DNA of 22,007 bases, taken from the IMG/VR virus record IMGVR_UViG_3300044837_000084, positions 1 to 22,007 of that record; one strand, 5' to 3'. A program made the translations under genes and the position numbers. Shown here piece by piece: positions 7,695 through 15,914 of this stretch. The stretch is from a virus. The notes under the pieces were generated by a model, which saw only the letters and a program-made list of their open reading frames with translations, did not search any database and had not been told where the DNA came from. The stretch's first letter is position 1. Every line of letters starts with the position of its first letter.

Positions 7695-9209
7695 ATGGCC
7701 GAGTTTGTAAATCCACAGTTTCAAAACCCCGATCTGATGGGTTCCTATTTGCGTGGGCAACAAGGAGCAACACAGGCGGCCGTGGGTCAGCAGGACGTTG
7801 CCATGGGTGGCTTGCAGATCGATCAGCTACGCCAAACGATGGCACAGCAAGGGCTCATTCAGCAATATGCGCGATCACTCGCGGGGCAACCGGGGCAGCC
7901 GACCGCACTGGGTGCTCCTGGACAGCCGACCCAGCCGCAAGGCGCGCAGCCAGCGCAGGCGGCAGACCCGAATGGTGGAGGTTACAACGCGCCGAACGTC
8001 AACACCATGATGGCCTTGGACGTGCTGCAAGGTCGCGATCCGTTGAAGTCTGCGCAGTACGCACAGCAGAATGTGCTCGAACAGAAGAAATTGCAGTTAC
8101 AGGGGCCGATCAACCTCGCGCAGCAGATCCAGGCGGACCCGCAAGCCAACATCGTCATTGCGAACAATCCACAGCTCAATCAAATGTGGAAGGGCTGGGC
8201 TCAGCAGCATGGATTGAATCCGAATGACCCCACCAACCTCACCGTGGCGAACGCCCAGCGGGCAGCGCGAGACTACGAAGGGCAGTTGCAGGGGCAGTTG
8301 GGACAGCCGAGTACCGCGGGGTTCTCCGGCACATTGAAGCCGGGCGAGACGGCGTATCAGAACGGCCAGCCGGTCGCTGGATCCGCGGATGCGCTCACAC
8401 CGTACCAACAGCAAGAGATGGCGATGCGGCATCAGGAAGCGGCATTGGCGCAGCGGCGATTCGCCTTCGAGCAGGATCAGAGCAAGATTCCGAGCGGCTA
8501 TCAGGTCAGCAAAGACGATCCCACGCGTATTGAGCCAATCCCCGGAGGACCGAAAGATCCCAGTGCCGCAACCGCTGGTGGTTTGGGTGGGCGCGATGGG
8601 GTCATGTTCCAGCGGGTGACTTCGGCGGCAAATGCCGGGGTCAAGGCGATCGAGAACATCGCCGAACTTCCCATCGCCTCGAGTAGCGGGTGGTTATCGG
8701 GCCGCGGTGAGTCGCACAGCCTCTTTGGGTCCGTCAAAGACGTCCTCGCACAGAAGGTCACCGGACAGGATGCGCAGACCGTGAATGTCATGTTCTCCGG
8801 CCTCTCGCGCAATCTCGCGACCCTGGAAACCGCCGGCCTATCCCCGGGCGGGAACCTCACGCATTCCTTGGAAAGCCTCAAGTTGAACGAGGGCGACACG
8901 CAGATGACCAAGATCCGCAAGTTGGCGGAGATGCGTCAGATTGTGGAGGAGAACCTCTCGCCCAATCTCGCCAATCCCAAACTCGCGCCAGCGCAAAAGG
9001 AGCTGGTGCAGAACATCATCACCAAGGTGCAAAAGGCGGTTCCCTTCTCGCAGCATGACGTCACGCAGTTCGAATCGTCCAAGAATCCGCGCGCGACCAT
9101 CATGGATTTTGCCAAGTCCTCGGGGGTGCAGGATCAGGCGGATAAGAACACGCACGCAGTGGGTGAGACCAAGGAAGTGGGCGGATTTAAGGTCACGAGG
9201 GTGGAATAG
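7695..9209 (+). CDS. Internal virion/ejection protein, P22 gp20-like position
   Basis: A 504-residue protein with an ATG 5 bases after AAGGA. The N-terminal third is Q-, A-, G- and P-rich and low in complexity (MGSYLRGQQGATQAAV, QPGQPTALGAPGQPTQP). A helical middle carries AMRHQEAALAQRRFAFEQDQ, and the C-terminal half is folded-looking and helical (about 290-490, including ITSSSGW-like and GLSPGGNLTHSLESL segments). The position directly after the gp7-like gene and the size (P22 gp20 is about 471 residues) suggest the gp20 counterpart. I do not recognise specific gp20 motifs, so this is assignment by position and composition. It overlaps the next gene by one base. Confidence 0.7.
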   Translation: MAEFVNPQFQNPDLMGSYLRGQQGATQAAVGQQDVAMGGLQIDQLRQTMAQQGLIQQYARSLAGQPGQPTALGAPGQPTQPQGAQPAQAADPNGGGYNAPNVNTMMALDVLQGRDPLKSAQYAQQNVLEQKKLQLQGPINLAQQIQADPQANIVIANNPQLNQMWKGWAQQHGLNPNDPTNLTVANAQRAARDYEGQLQGQLGQPSTAGFSGTLKPGETAYQNGQPVAGSADALTPYQQQEMAMRHQEAALAQRRFAFEQDQSKIPSGYQVSKDDPTRIEPIPGGPKDPSAATAGGLGGRDGVMFQRVTSAANAGVKAIENIAELPIASSSGWLSGRGESHSLFGSVKDVLAQKVTGQDAQTVNVMFSGLSRNLATLETAGLSPGGNLTHSLESLKLNEGDTQMTKIRKLAEMRQIVEENLSPNLANPKLAPAQKELVQNIITKVQKAVPFSQHDVTQFESSKNPRATIMDFAKSSGVQDQADKNTHAVGETKEVGGFKVTRVE

Positions 9210-11239
9210 TGGCCAAATATCAAGTCACTGGGCCGGACGGCTCGAAATATCAGATCGAAGGGCCAGATAACGCGGACCCGTCCGACGTCATCAAGCAGGT
9301 GACCGGACAGCATCGGCCGCGATCCTATGACTCGCTCGGCAACGGTCAAGTGGCCCCAACGGGCTCACCGGCCGCGCACGACGCGCAAAGCCCCGTCTCG
9401 CAGAGCAATTTTGAGAACTTTGTCGCAGGCTATGCGAAAACCGGGATCGACTACCTGCGCGGTGCTGGTCAGTACGTTGGGCTCGAATCCCGTCAGGATG
9501 TGGCGAATTCGCGCGCCCTCGATGCGCCGCTCATGGCGAACACCTACGGGCGGGCGGGCAATATCACTTCGAACGTGGTTGATGCGCTACCGACTATGTT
9601 CATTCCGGGGGCCAATTCGGTGACGGGAGCGGCTGCAATTGGCGCCGGCCTCGGGGCGCTGCAGCCATCCACCAGCACCAGCGAAACCCTCACCAATACC
9701 GGACTAGGAGGCGCTGCAGGAGGCGCTGGCATCCTGGCAGGGCGAGCGGTAGGGGTCGGCTACAACGCCCTTAAATCGACCGTACAGCCGTTTTTCAACT
9801 CAGGCCAGGATGCGATCGCGGCCAATACTCTGCGTACCTTCGCCGGGGGCGATGCGGCGGCGGCGGATGCGGCCACCAATATCACGCGCGCCGGCGCCAA
9901 CGTCCTTCCAGGCGTGCAGTCGACCACGGCGGAGCTTGCGGGCAATGCCGGCCTCTCGCAGCTCGAGCGGCAACTCTCGATCAATCCCGATACGATGAAT
10001 CAGGTGACCCAGCGCATGACCGCCAACCGGCAGGCGATGGGCGGGGCGCTCTCAGGCATTGCCGGGACACCAGCCGATATGCAGGCGGCACAAGCCGCGC
10101 GCACGGCAGTTTCAGCCCCATTGTATGCCGCGGCGGAGCAAGCGCAGGTCACCGCCGATCCGGCCTTGAATGCGCTTCTGCGGCGACCCTCGATGCAGGG
10201 TGCCATGACGCGGGCTGGATCTCTCGCCGCGGAGCGCGGTCAGTCCTTCATGCCGACCCGGCCTATCCTGCCGCAAGGTGCGCGCGGTCCAGCATCGAGC
10301 GTCCAGCTTGATCCGGTGACCCTGACGGAACGCGCTGATCTTGGTTTGGGATCGCTGGGCAATAGCGCCCCGATTATTTCGAGGGGCATGCCGCCGGGTC
10401 CGGGGAAACTCACGAACTTCGCATTGGACCCCACGACATTGAACCCTGCCGGACCGATTCCGTTCAACGGCAGCAATATTCAGTATCTGAAGATGGCGCT
10501 TGCCGACATGGCGAACTCTGGCCCTCAAATGGGCATGGGCTCGCACGAAGTGGGGGCGGTCAAAGGGACGCTCGGATCGCTCAACGAGTGGACGCAGGCC
10601 AACGTTCCCGAACTGCGCGCAGCCGACGCGGCCTACGCGAATGCCTCGAAACCGATCAATCAGATGGAAGTGGGGCAGCAGTTATCCAACCGGCTGAACC
10701 CCGCGCTCGCCGACTTCGGCATCGATATCCCGCGCACCAATGCTGAATCCTATGCCAAGGCCGTGCGAGGTGGCGATGCGATTGCGGCGGATGTCACCGG
10801 CAACAAAGCGGCGACACTCGCGAGCACCATGACTCCCCAGCAAATGCAGACCATCACGCAGATCGGTCAGCAACTGGCGAGGAGGGTCAACGCCACCGAT
10901 CTAGGGCGCGGTTCGGGCTCGAACACCGCACAGAACTTGGTGAGCCAGAACATGCTGCGCCAGGTGCTGGGGCCGATGGGCTTACCCGAAAGCTGGGGCG
11001 AGGGGGTCGCCAAAAACACGATGATGCAATCTCTCATGCGGCCCGCGCAGTTCATCGCCAAAGCGGGTGAGGAAAAAATCCTCACGAAAGTGGCTAACGC
11101 GGCCCTTGATCCCGTGGAAGCCAAGCGGCTCTTACAGATGGGCATCGACCCATCGGTGGCCAAGGCCATTTGGGCGCGTCAGGGACTCTTTGGCACGCTC
11201 GGAACTTCGTCGGCGCTCTTAGGAAATTCGACGCAATAA
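9209..11239 (+). CDS. Large internal virion/ejection protein, P22 gp16-like position
   Basis: A 676-residue protein with a GTG start sharing one base with the previous stop. The first 35 residues contain two similar strands (KYQVTGPDG and KYQIEGPDN) and DPSDVIKQV, an N-terminal motif common in large phage ejection proteins. A glycine/alanine-rich hydrophobic stretch (about 130-190, including GAAAIGAGLGAL and GGAAGGAGILAGRAVGVG) could insert in membrane. The remainder is alanine-rich and helical with coiled-coil tendency. In P22, gp16 (609 residues) is the third ejection protein and helps DNA cross the inner membrane; the size and order fit. No peptidoglycan hydrolase motif was seen. Confidence 0.7.
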   Translation: MAKYQVTGPDGSKYQIEGPDNADPSDVIKQVTGQHRPRSYDSLGNGQVAPTGSPAAHDAQSPVSQSNFENFVAGYAKTGIDYLRGAGQYVGLESRQDVANSRALDAPLMANTYGRAGNITSNVVDALPTMFIPGANSVTGAAAIGAGLGALQPSTSTSETLTNTGLGGAAGGAGILAGRAVGVGYNALKSTVQPFFNSGQDAIAANTLRTFAGGDAAAADAATNITRAGANVLPGVQSTTAELAGNAGLSQLERQLSINPDTMNQVTQRMTANRQAMGGALSGIAGTPADMQAAQAARTAVSAPLYAAAEQAQVTADPALNALLRRPSMQGAMTRAGSLAAERGQSFMPTRPILPQGARGPASSVQLDPVTLTERADLGLGSLGNSAPIISRGMPPGPGKLTNFALDPTTLNPAGPIPFNGSNIQYLKMALADMANSGPQMGMGSHEVGAVKGTLGSLNEWTQANVPELRAADAAYANASKPINQMEVGQQLSNRLNPALADFGIDIPRTNAESYAKAVRGGDAIAADVTGNKAATLASTMTPQQMQTITQIGQQLARRVNATDLGRGSGSNTAQNLVSQNMLRQVLGPMGLPESWGEGVAKNTMMQSLMRPAQFIAKAGEEKILTKVANAALDPVEAKRLLQMGIDPSVAKAIWARQGLFGTLGTSSALLGNSTQ

Positions 11240-11344
11240 CAAGCGTTTCAGCTTTCCGTCTTTCATCTTTCGCTGCACTGCCATTCGGGCCGGTGCGAGC
11301 ACCAATGCACACAAGGCAAGCAGCGCGAACGGCTTAATCAGCAT
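11219..11344 (-). CDS. Possible 41-residue antisense membrane protein
   Basis: This short reverse-strand frame largely fills the 124-bp gap between the last ejection gene and tailspike 2. It would encode one hydrophobic segment (KPFALLALCALVLAPARM, residues 4-21) followed by a very basic tail (MKDGKLKRLLLRRI). That layout resembles small single-TM proteins seen in prophages, a resemblance from memory only. Against it: no ribosome site is seen upstream of the ATG, it lies antisense in a dense operon, and its end overlaps the ejection gene by 21 bases. It may be a fortuitous frame. Confidence 0.3.
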   Translation of the reverse strand: MLIKPFALLALCALVLAPARMAVQRKMKDGKLKRLLLRRIS

Positions 11345-11363
11345 CGCGAGAAAAAAGGTATTT

Positions 11364-13577
11364 ATGACCGCACCACTCTTATTCCCGTTCGTATATCGCG
11401 AATTCGACAATGCCGGATTACCGGCCGCAGGATATCACCTCTGGACTTATGCAGCAGGTGGCACGGTTCCCAAGGCGACATATTCTGACGCGGCTGGAAC
11501 AGTCCCCAACACGAATCCGGTGGTGCTCGATACGACCGGCTCGGCCGTCATCAGACTTGGGTCGGGTGCTTACAATTTAGTACTGAAAGATCCCACCGAC
11601 ACGACCACGATTAAAAACGCGGATAACTATCAGTCCTACCTGACTTCAGCGGACATCGGCACAACGATATTTCCCACGACCACCGCGGAAGCGGGCACCG
11701 TCACCAACAATTTATATCCGTATGGCAACGCTCTGCGCTACGGGATCGTGCCGAATAGCTCTGGCGCTGCGGCGGCGAATACCACCGCGCTCAAAGCGTT
11801 GGTCTCCTACGGCCTGCACAACACCGGCTGGACCGGGAACTTGGTGTTCCCCAACACCACGGGCGCGGACGTTTACTACTTCAGCAACTACATCGACTTC
11901 CGCCCCGGCATCGATGTGGACCTCAATTGGTCGACACTGAACTTCACCAAAGCGGCCGATGGTACCGACCCCAATTCCGGCTTCGTTTCCGCCATCCGTG
12001 ATTTCACCATCAAAAACGGCTATATCGTTGTCAATTTCACCTGCGCGAATGGCGGTCACGGCTTGATGTTCGGCGCGCGCGGGGCGGATGGTACTTACTT
12101 CGTGCCGATGTATGACGCGGCCTACCTCGCGGCGACCGGCTGTACGATGGGAAACATTCGCGTCAACAACGTCAAGGTCTCCTCGAATAACCCGGGAAAT
12201 CGCTGCATCTTCATGTTCGGAGGCTTGCAGGATGTGAGCTTCGAGAATGTGTGGATGGACGGCGCGAGCGTCGCCGATGGCTGCTACTACGAATTCGGTT
12301 GGGCGACCGATGCGGGTGGAGTCTTGGCCAATCGGCAAACCTCCCACGCGCACAATCTCTCCTTCAAGAACATCAAGGCGACCAATCTTGGGACGAGCGC
12401 CGGAATGGCGGCACTGCAATGCAATGGCGCTTACAACTGGTCGGTGGATGGCTTGAAAGTCATCACCGCCGCCTGTTGTGTGGCGGCCGGGTTCGGGGAA
12501 TCCTATTTCTACAATCCGTGGGCCTCGGTCGATGATGGGCAAGTCAATAAACGCGGTGTGACGGTCCGAAACGTCGTCGGCAAGGGGATTCAAGGCATCG
12601 GCATCGGTATTGTCGGTGCCAATGCCTCGGCAGTGGCCTCCGGATATCTCGCGGCGACCATCAATGCGCTCGCGACACCGGCTAAGTGGGTGGCGCAAAC
12701 GGATCTGACGAGCGCCATTATCGATGGCTTCGATATGAACGGAACGGCGAACAACAACGGCATCCAAGTCCAAGGCGCGCAGCAATTAAAGATCTCGAAT
12801 GGACGCGTCGTGGGGTTTCAGAAGGGGATCAACACCACCGATGAGGCCACGCTTTACTCGATCGACAATGTACAGGTCATCGGTTCAACCGGCACCACGG
12901 GGATCACCATCGGGAATGCGTCGGATGTGTTCACCCCGGCACGCTTGAGCATCGGGGAGATCAAGAATTGCTTCATCGCCGGGGGCGCAGGCGTCGGCAT
13001 TACGGTGGGCGCGAGTCAGTACTGCCTCATCAAGGGCAATCGCATCGGCAATGAGCTGATCCACGATGGGGTGGCGGAGACCACCCAAACGACCGGGGTG
13101 CTTGCGACCGCCACGGCTTTGAACGTGATCTGTGACGGCAACTACGTGAACACCTCGGGCGGCGCGGTTGCGTATCAGAAGACCTCGGGCCCCGGCGGTT
13201 GCCAGATCATCAATCCCATGGGCTTGGCGACATTGACCGGCGCATGGCAGTACGGCGGTTCTCCGGTCATGGCCACTCTCGCCTATAGCGCGAGCATGAC
13301 GCCCGACTGCACGCAAGCAAGTGAGTTCATTGTGAACCCGTCCAACGGCGTCGCCTTCACGATCAACGCGCCCTTAAACCCGATGACCGGGATGCTCTTG
13401 ACTTTGAGCATTCGCAATGCGACGGGCGGGGCGTTGGGTGCGGTCACGTGGAATGCGGTCTTTAAGCTTGCCGCCTGGACGCAGCCGGCGAATACGTTCA
13501 ATCGCAGCATCACCTACAAATACGATGGGACCAATTGGATTCAGGTGAGTCAGACCGGGGTCGATATTCCAAACTAG
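11364..13577 (+). CDS. Tailspike 2, beta-helix with phage head-binding domain
   Basis: A 737-residue protein with an ATG preceded by AAAGG at good spacing. Residues 1-90 match the common N-terminal tail-attachment beta-domain of podovirus spikes: G-x-PAAGYHLWTYAAGGT, ATYSDAAGT, NPVVLDTTGSAVIRLGSGAYNLVLKD. A hinge, LYPYGNALRYG (about 115-125), leads into a long right-handed beta-helix (about 150-600) with N/G-rich coils such as GITIGNASD and CLIKGNRIGN. A C-terminal beta domain follows (ITYKYDGTNWIQVSQTG). It is a probable polysaccharide-binding or depolymerising spike; the active site is not recognisable. Its N-terminus differs from spike 1 but the hinge is similar, suggesting the two share an assembly logic. 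Confidence 0.82.
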   Translation: MTAPLLFPFVYREFDNAGLPAAGYHLWTYAAGGTVPKATYSDAAGTVPNTNPVVLDTTGSAVIRLGSGAYNLVLKDPTDTTTIKNADNYQSYLTSADIGTTIFPTTTAEAGTVTNNLYPYGNALRYGIVPNSSGAAAANTTALKALVSYGLHNTGWTGNLVFPNTTGADVYYFSNYIDFRPGIDVDLNWSTLNFTKAADGTDPNSGFVSAIRDFTIKNGYIVVNFTCANGGHGLMFGARGADGTYFVPMYDAAYLAATGCTMGNIRVNNVKVSSNNPGNRCIFMFGGLQDVSFENVWMDGASVADGCYYEFGWATDAGGVLANRQTSHAHNLSFKNIKATNLGTSAGMAALQCNGAYNWSVDGLKVITAACCVAAGFGESYFYNPWASVDDGQVNKRGVTVRNVVGKGIQGIGIGIVGANASAVASGYLAATINALATPAKWVAQTDLTSAIIDGFDMNGTANNNGIQVQGAQQLKISNGRVVGFQKGINTTDEATLYSIDNVQVIGSTGTTGITIGNASDVFTPARLSIGEIKNCFIAGGAGVGITVGASQYCLIKGNRIGNELIHDGVAETTQTTGVLATATALNVICDGNYVNTSGGAVAYQKTSGPGGCQIINPMGLATLTGAWQYGGSPVMATLAYSASMTPDCTQASEFIVNPSNGVAFTINAPLNPMTGMLLTLSIRNATGGALGAVTWNAVFKLAAWTQPANTFNRSITYKYDGTNWIQVSQTGVDIPN

Positions 13578-13597
13578 ACCTTTACTGGGGGAACTCT

Positions 13598-13777
13598 ATG
13601 AACATTCTATCTTTCGTCCTGCAATTGATCGCACTCGTGTGCCTGTTTCTTGAAGCGTTCCGGCTCTTCCAGGGACCACCGAACCGCCCGGTGTGGGGCT
13701 GGCTCGGCATGTTCTTTTGGTTGCTGAGCCTGATGATCAGCGTCATCGCGCTGCATCCGATCAACGGCACGCACTAG
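13598..13777 (+). CDS. Small two-TM membrane protein, possible holin-like
   Basis: A 59-residue protein with an ATG 6 bases after the strong ribosome site GGGGGA. Two hydrophobic segments (about residues 4-22, FVLQLIALVCLFLEAFRLF, and 33-52, WGWLGMFFWLLSLMISVIAL) are joined by a short polar loop with PPNRP. It sits directly before the endolysin gene, where phages often place a holin or antiholin. Since a larger three-TM holin-type gene lies at 14848-15375, this could be an antiholin, a pinholin-like protein or an unrelated membrane protein. The family is not recognised. Confidence 0.65.
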   Translation: MNILSFVLQLIALVCLFLEAFRLFQGPPNRPVWGWLGMFFWLLSLMISVIALHPINGTH

Positions 13778-13783
13778 ACTCAC

Positions 13784-14287
13784 GTGACACCGAATCTGAA
13801 CGGCTTCCTGACGATGCTGTCCCATTCCGAGGGAACGGACAGGGCTGCTGATTCCTATCGCGTGTGTTTCGGCGAGAAGTACACGATCCATGATCTCTCC
13901 TATCACCCGACCGAAGTGCGGCCCGATGGAACCAGGGAGTGGGCAGGCGAGAAGCTACCAGACGCGATGTGTATTGCCGCGGGCTTACATCCGCCGTGCC
14001 ATTCGAGCGCGGCCGGTCGATACCAAATAACCCTGCCGACTTGGCTACGTCTGAAGGCGCTCCTGCAGTTGAAGAACTTCGGTCCCGACGCTCAGGACGA
14101 TTGCGCGGTGCAGCTCATCAAGGAACGCGGGGCGCTCGATCTGATCTATGCAGGCGAAGTGGCGGCGGCGATTAGCAAGTGCAGTGGCGAATGGGCGTCA
14201 TTACCGGGCAGCAGCGCACAGCAGCCACAGCGATCGTTCGCACAATTGTTGAATGCCTATCAGGCCGCCGGCGGCGGGTTCGTGTGA
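13784..14287 (+). CDS. Endolysin, lambda R-type lytic transglycosylase (GH104)
   Basis: A 167-residue protein, close to lambda R (158). The N-terminal FLTMLSHSEGTD (residues 8-19) matches the lambda segment with its catalytic glutamate, here E16. SSAAGRYQI (74-82), QDDCAVQLIKERGAL (104-118) and EWASLPG (136-142) are the other family hallmarks. It cleaves the glycan strands of peptidoglycan, forming 1,6-anhydro ends. No signal peptide or SAR segment is seen, so export through a holin is expected. The start is a GTG with a poor ribosome site, but alignment of the first helix with lambda R supports it. It is followed by membrane and coiled-coil lysis-type genes. Confidence 0.88.
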   Translation: MTPNLNGFLTMLSHSEGTDRAADSYRVCFGEKYTIHDLSYHPTEVRPDGTREWAGEKLPDAMCIAAGLHPPCHSSAAGRYQITLPTWLRLKALLQLKNFGPDAQDDCAVQLIKERGALDLIYAGEVAAAISKCSGEWASLPGSSAQQPQRSFAQLLNAYQAAGGGFV

Positions 14288-14288
14288 T

Positions 14289-14654
14289 GTGGAGGAGAAA
14301 CCCGACTTTGGCAACACCACAGCCGTTATCGTGCGTGCGGTCAGGAAGCGCCTCACCCCGGCAACCGTCTGGGGCGCGATCGGCACCCTCACGATTGCCA
14401 TCGGCTATGTGCTCAACGCGCAGCACGATATCTCCCGTCTCAAGGAGACTGTCGCTAAACTGGAGCAAGAGCGCAAGGAATCGACGGAAGGACGAGATCA
14501 GGACCGGGAATTGTTGCACAAAATCGATACTCAATTGGCCGTGATGGGGTCCAAGGTAGACGACATCGCGGCGGAGGTCGACCGCCAGCGCGAGTGGCGG
14601 GATCGGCTCTCGGAAATAGCGGAGTCCCCACCAAAGGCGAGAAGGCGAAAATGA
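14289..14654 (+). CDS. Membrane-anchored coiled-coil protein, possible inner-membrane spanin or XhlA-like
   Basis: A 121-residue protein from the GTG at 14289; an ATG at 14253 inside the endolysin would add 12 residues and cannot be excluded. A basic N-terminal part (VIVRAVRKR) is followed by a single membrane segment (about residues 24-42, ATVWGAIGTLTIAIGYVLN) and a long charged helix (about 45-105) with heptad spacing, rich in K, E, R and D. This N-in, C-out layout fits an i-spanin (Rz-like) that links to an outer-membrane partner, or a hemolysin XhlA-type protein. No lipoprotein Rz1 frame with a lipobox was seen inside it. It ends in an ATGA overlap with the next gene. Confidence 0.6.
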   Translation: MEEKPDFGNTTAVIVRAVRKRLTPATVWGAIGTLTIAIGYVLNAQHDISRLKETVAKLEQERKESTEGRDQDRELLHKIDTQLAVMGSKVDDIAAEVDRQREWRDRLSEIAESPPKARRRK

Positions 14655-14851
14655 CCGACAAGGAAGAAATTTTGCATGCCATCGAAGTGAGCCGCATCAC
14701 CACCAAGGAGGCGGAAGCGCGGGTGTCCGAACTCGTCGCGAACGGCCGCCAGCATGTGGTGCTCGAGGTCGAAAACATGGCGCGCGAGGTGAAGGAACAG
14801 AAGGGCCTGCTGTTGTGGCTCAAGGCTTGGGCGCAGAGGCTGCACAAGTGA
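14651..14851 (+). CDS. Small helical protein of unknown function in the lysis block
   Basis: A 66-residue protein starting at the ATG that overlaps the previous stop (ATGA). It is predicted almost wholly helical and highly charged (KEEILHAIEVSRITTKEAEARVSELV, EVENMAREVKEQKG), ending in an amphipathic segment (LLLWLKAWAQRLHK) that could rest on a membrane. It has no signal peptide. Its stop overlaps the holin start as GTGA, so it is translationally coupled into the lysis block and may modulate holin or spanin action. The family is not recognised. Confidence 0.6.
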   Translation: MTDKEEILHAIEVSRITTKEAEARVSELVANGRQHVVLEVENMAREVKEQKGLLLWLKAWAQRLHK

Positions 14852-15375
14852 CGTTCGGCGAAAAGGCGCTCCAGGTCCTGCGTACCGTGGCCCCTACGAT
14901 CGCGCGTGGGGCTCTAGGACCGTTCGGACCGTTGGCCGCCACCGCCATATCCCTTGCCTTGGGAACGCCTGCTGGCGACGATAAGGCGGCGGAAGCGGCG
15001 CTCTTGACGGCGACTCCGGATCAGCTCTTGGCATTGAAGAAGGCCGAGAATGATTTTGTGGTGCAGATGAAGACGCTGGAGATCAGCGAGGAGAAGCTTT
15101 CCTTCGATGATGTCGCCAATGCGCGCGCGCGGGAGATCGCGGTCAAGGACAATACCCCGCGCATCATCGCCTATATCGTGATCCTCCTGGTGCTGATCGC
15201 GGAGGGCAGCATGTTCTTCGTGGGGCAACCCAAAGGGATGGACGGGGTGGTGCTCGGGCGCATCTTGGGCACGCTCGATTCGGCGCTTATTTTGGTGCTG
15301 GGCTATTATTTTGGATCAAGCGCCGGTAGCGCGAGTAAGGACAAAACGATTTCGGACATCGCGAAAGAGCCGTAA
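14848..15375 (+). CDS. Three-TM holin-type protein (GTA_holin_3TM-like)
   Basis: A 175-residue protein from the GTG that overlaps the previous stop. The first hydrophobic stretch (about residues 19-39, ARGALGPFGPLAATAISLAL), a charged cytoplasmic-looking middle (45-100, with TPDQLLALKKAENDF) and two clear C-terminal membrane segments (106-126, IIAYIVILLVLIAEGSMFFV, and 138-156, RILGTLDSALILVLGYYFG) match the 3TM holin family described for gene-transfer-agent release. SSAGSASKDK after the last segment is also typical. It would permeabilise the inner membrane to release the endolysin. It is the last gene of the rightward operon; no convincing terminator hairpin with a T-run follows. Confidence 0.72.
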   Translation: MTFGEKALQVLRTVAPTIARGALGPFGPLAATAISLALGTPAGDDKAAEAALLTATPDQLLALKKAENDFVVQMKTLEISEEKLSFDDVANARAREIAVKDNTPRIIAYIVILLVLIAEGSMFFVGQPKGMDGVVLGRILGTLDSALILVLGYYFGSSAGSASKDKTISDIAKEP

Positions 15376-15427
15376 TGGAAAAGACAGGACTTTGATTTGG
15401 GGGGCTGAGATATGCCCGTTTGGCTTT

Positions 15428-15640
15428 TCACGAGGGAAACTCGTCCAGTTCGCCAGCCCAATACATGCGCACTCGTTTTTTGAGGGCGCGCGCCTTGCCA
15501 GTTTTCAAAGCGGCGACACGCGGTCCTTTCTTGGGCTTACCCGGGCCAGGTCGGCCTTGATGTTTTCGCCCGGTAGCTACCTTAATGCGACGGCGAATCT
15601 GTTCATCGATGGGCGTGCCTTGCGGAAACTCAATCCTCAT
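15428..15640 (-). CDS. Small basic protein of unknown function
   Basis: A 70-residue leftward gene. Its ATG follows a nearly perfect ribosome site (AGGAGGT, 9 bases upstream), the main reason to accept it and to prefer this start over a longer frame. The protein begins MRIEFPQGTPIDEQIRRRI and has a very basic middle (GRKHQGRPGPGKPKKGPR) and an acidic end (GELDEFPS). It might bind nucleic acid, but no known domain is recognised. It converges on the lysis operon, with only 52 bases between the two ends, and lies on the lysis side of attP. Confidence 0.55.
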   Translation of the reverse strand: MRIEFPQGTPIDEQIRRRIKVATGRKHQGRPGPGKPKKGPRVAALKTGKARALKKRVRMYWAGELDEFPS

Positions 15641-15671
15641 TTCGCGCCAACCTCCTATTGCCAACGCGCCA

Positions 15672-15733
15672 CAGCATAGGGTATTCCCCGATGCTGGACT
15701 GGACACCGCCCCAAGGTGTCAGCCCTGGGGCGG
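15672..15733. repeat. Cluster of overlapping inverted repeats
   Basis: CAGCAT (15672-15677) pairs with ATGCTG (15691-15696) and encloses GGG/CCC. GACACC (15702-15707) pairs with GGTGTC (15715-15720). CCGCCCCA (15706-15713) pairs perfectly with TGGGGCGG (15726-15733). The last two overlap and exclude each other. There is no T-run. The cluster lies just upstream of the leftward gene at 15428-15640 and could be a leader element. The surrounding 15641-15914 holds no gene I can support. Confidence 0.6.
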
Positions 15734-15914
15734 CCGCTTTGGTCGGTGACGCTTCGGGCCTGACAGCCACCCGTTGGTTTACCCCACGTCCCGTACCGGC
15801 AACTCGTGCAACAGATTTTACAACAAGTCGACTACCGCTTAAGGCTCCTCGACGCAGCCCAGCGCGAAGAGCGGCGGCTACAAAAAGCACAGGACGAGGA
15901 CCGGCGGCGCGAAC

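Noticed and set aside
7436-8227. Long rightward frame over the gp7/gp20 junction
   Set aside because: Arginine- and serine-rich shadow of two well-supported genes.
9480-9500. T-arm-like GCTCGAATCCC suggesting a tRNA
   Set aside because: It lies within the ejection protein frame and no acceptor or anticodon stem fits around it.
11712-12785. 357-residue leftward frame inside spike 2
   Set aside because: H-, R- and I-rich shadow of the spike coding strand without a ribosome site.
15396-15425. Terminator after the holin gene
   Set aside because: Only a four-base GGGC/GCCC stem with an eight-base loop and no solid T-run.
15630-15890. Leftward 86-residue frame
   Set aside because: Arginine- and alanine-rich with no ribosome site; it covers the inverted-repeat cluster and the start of a better gene.
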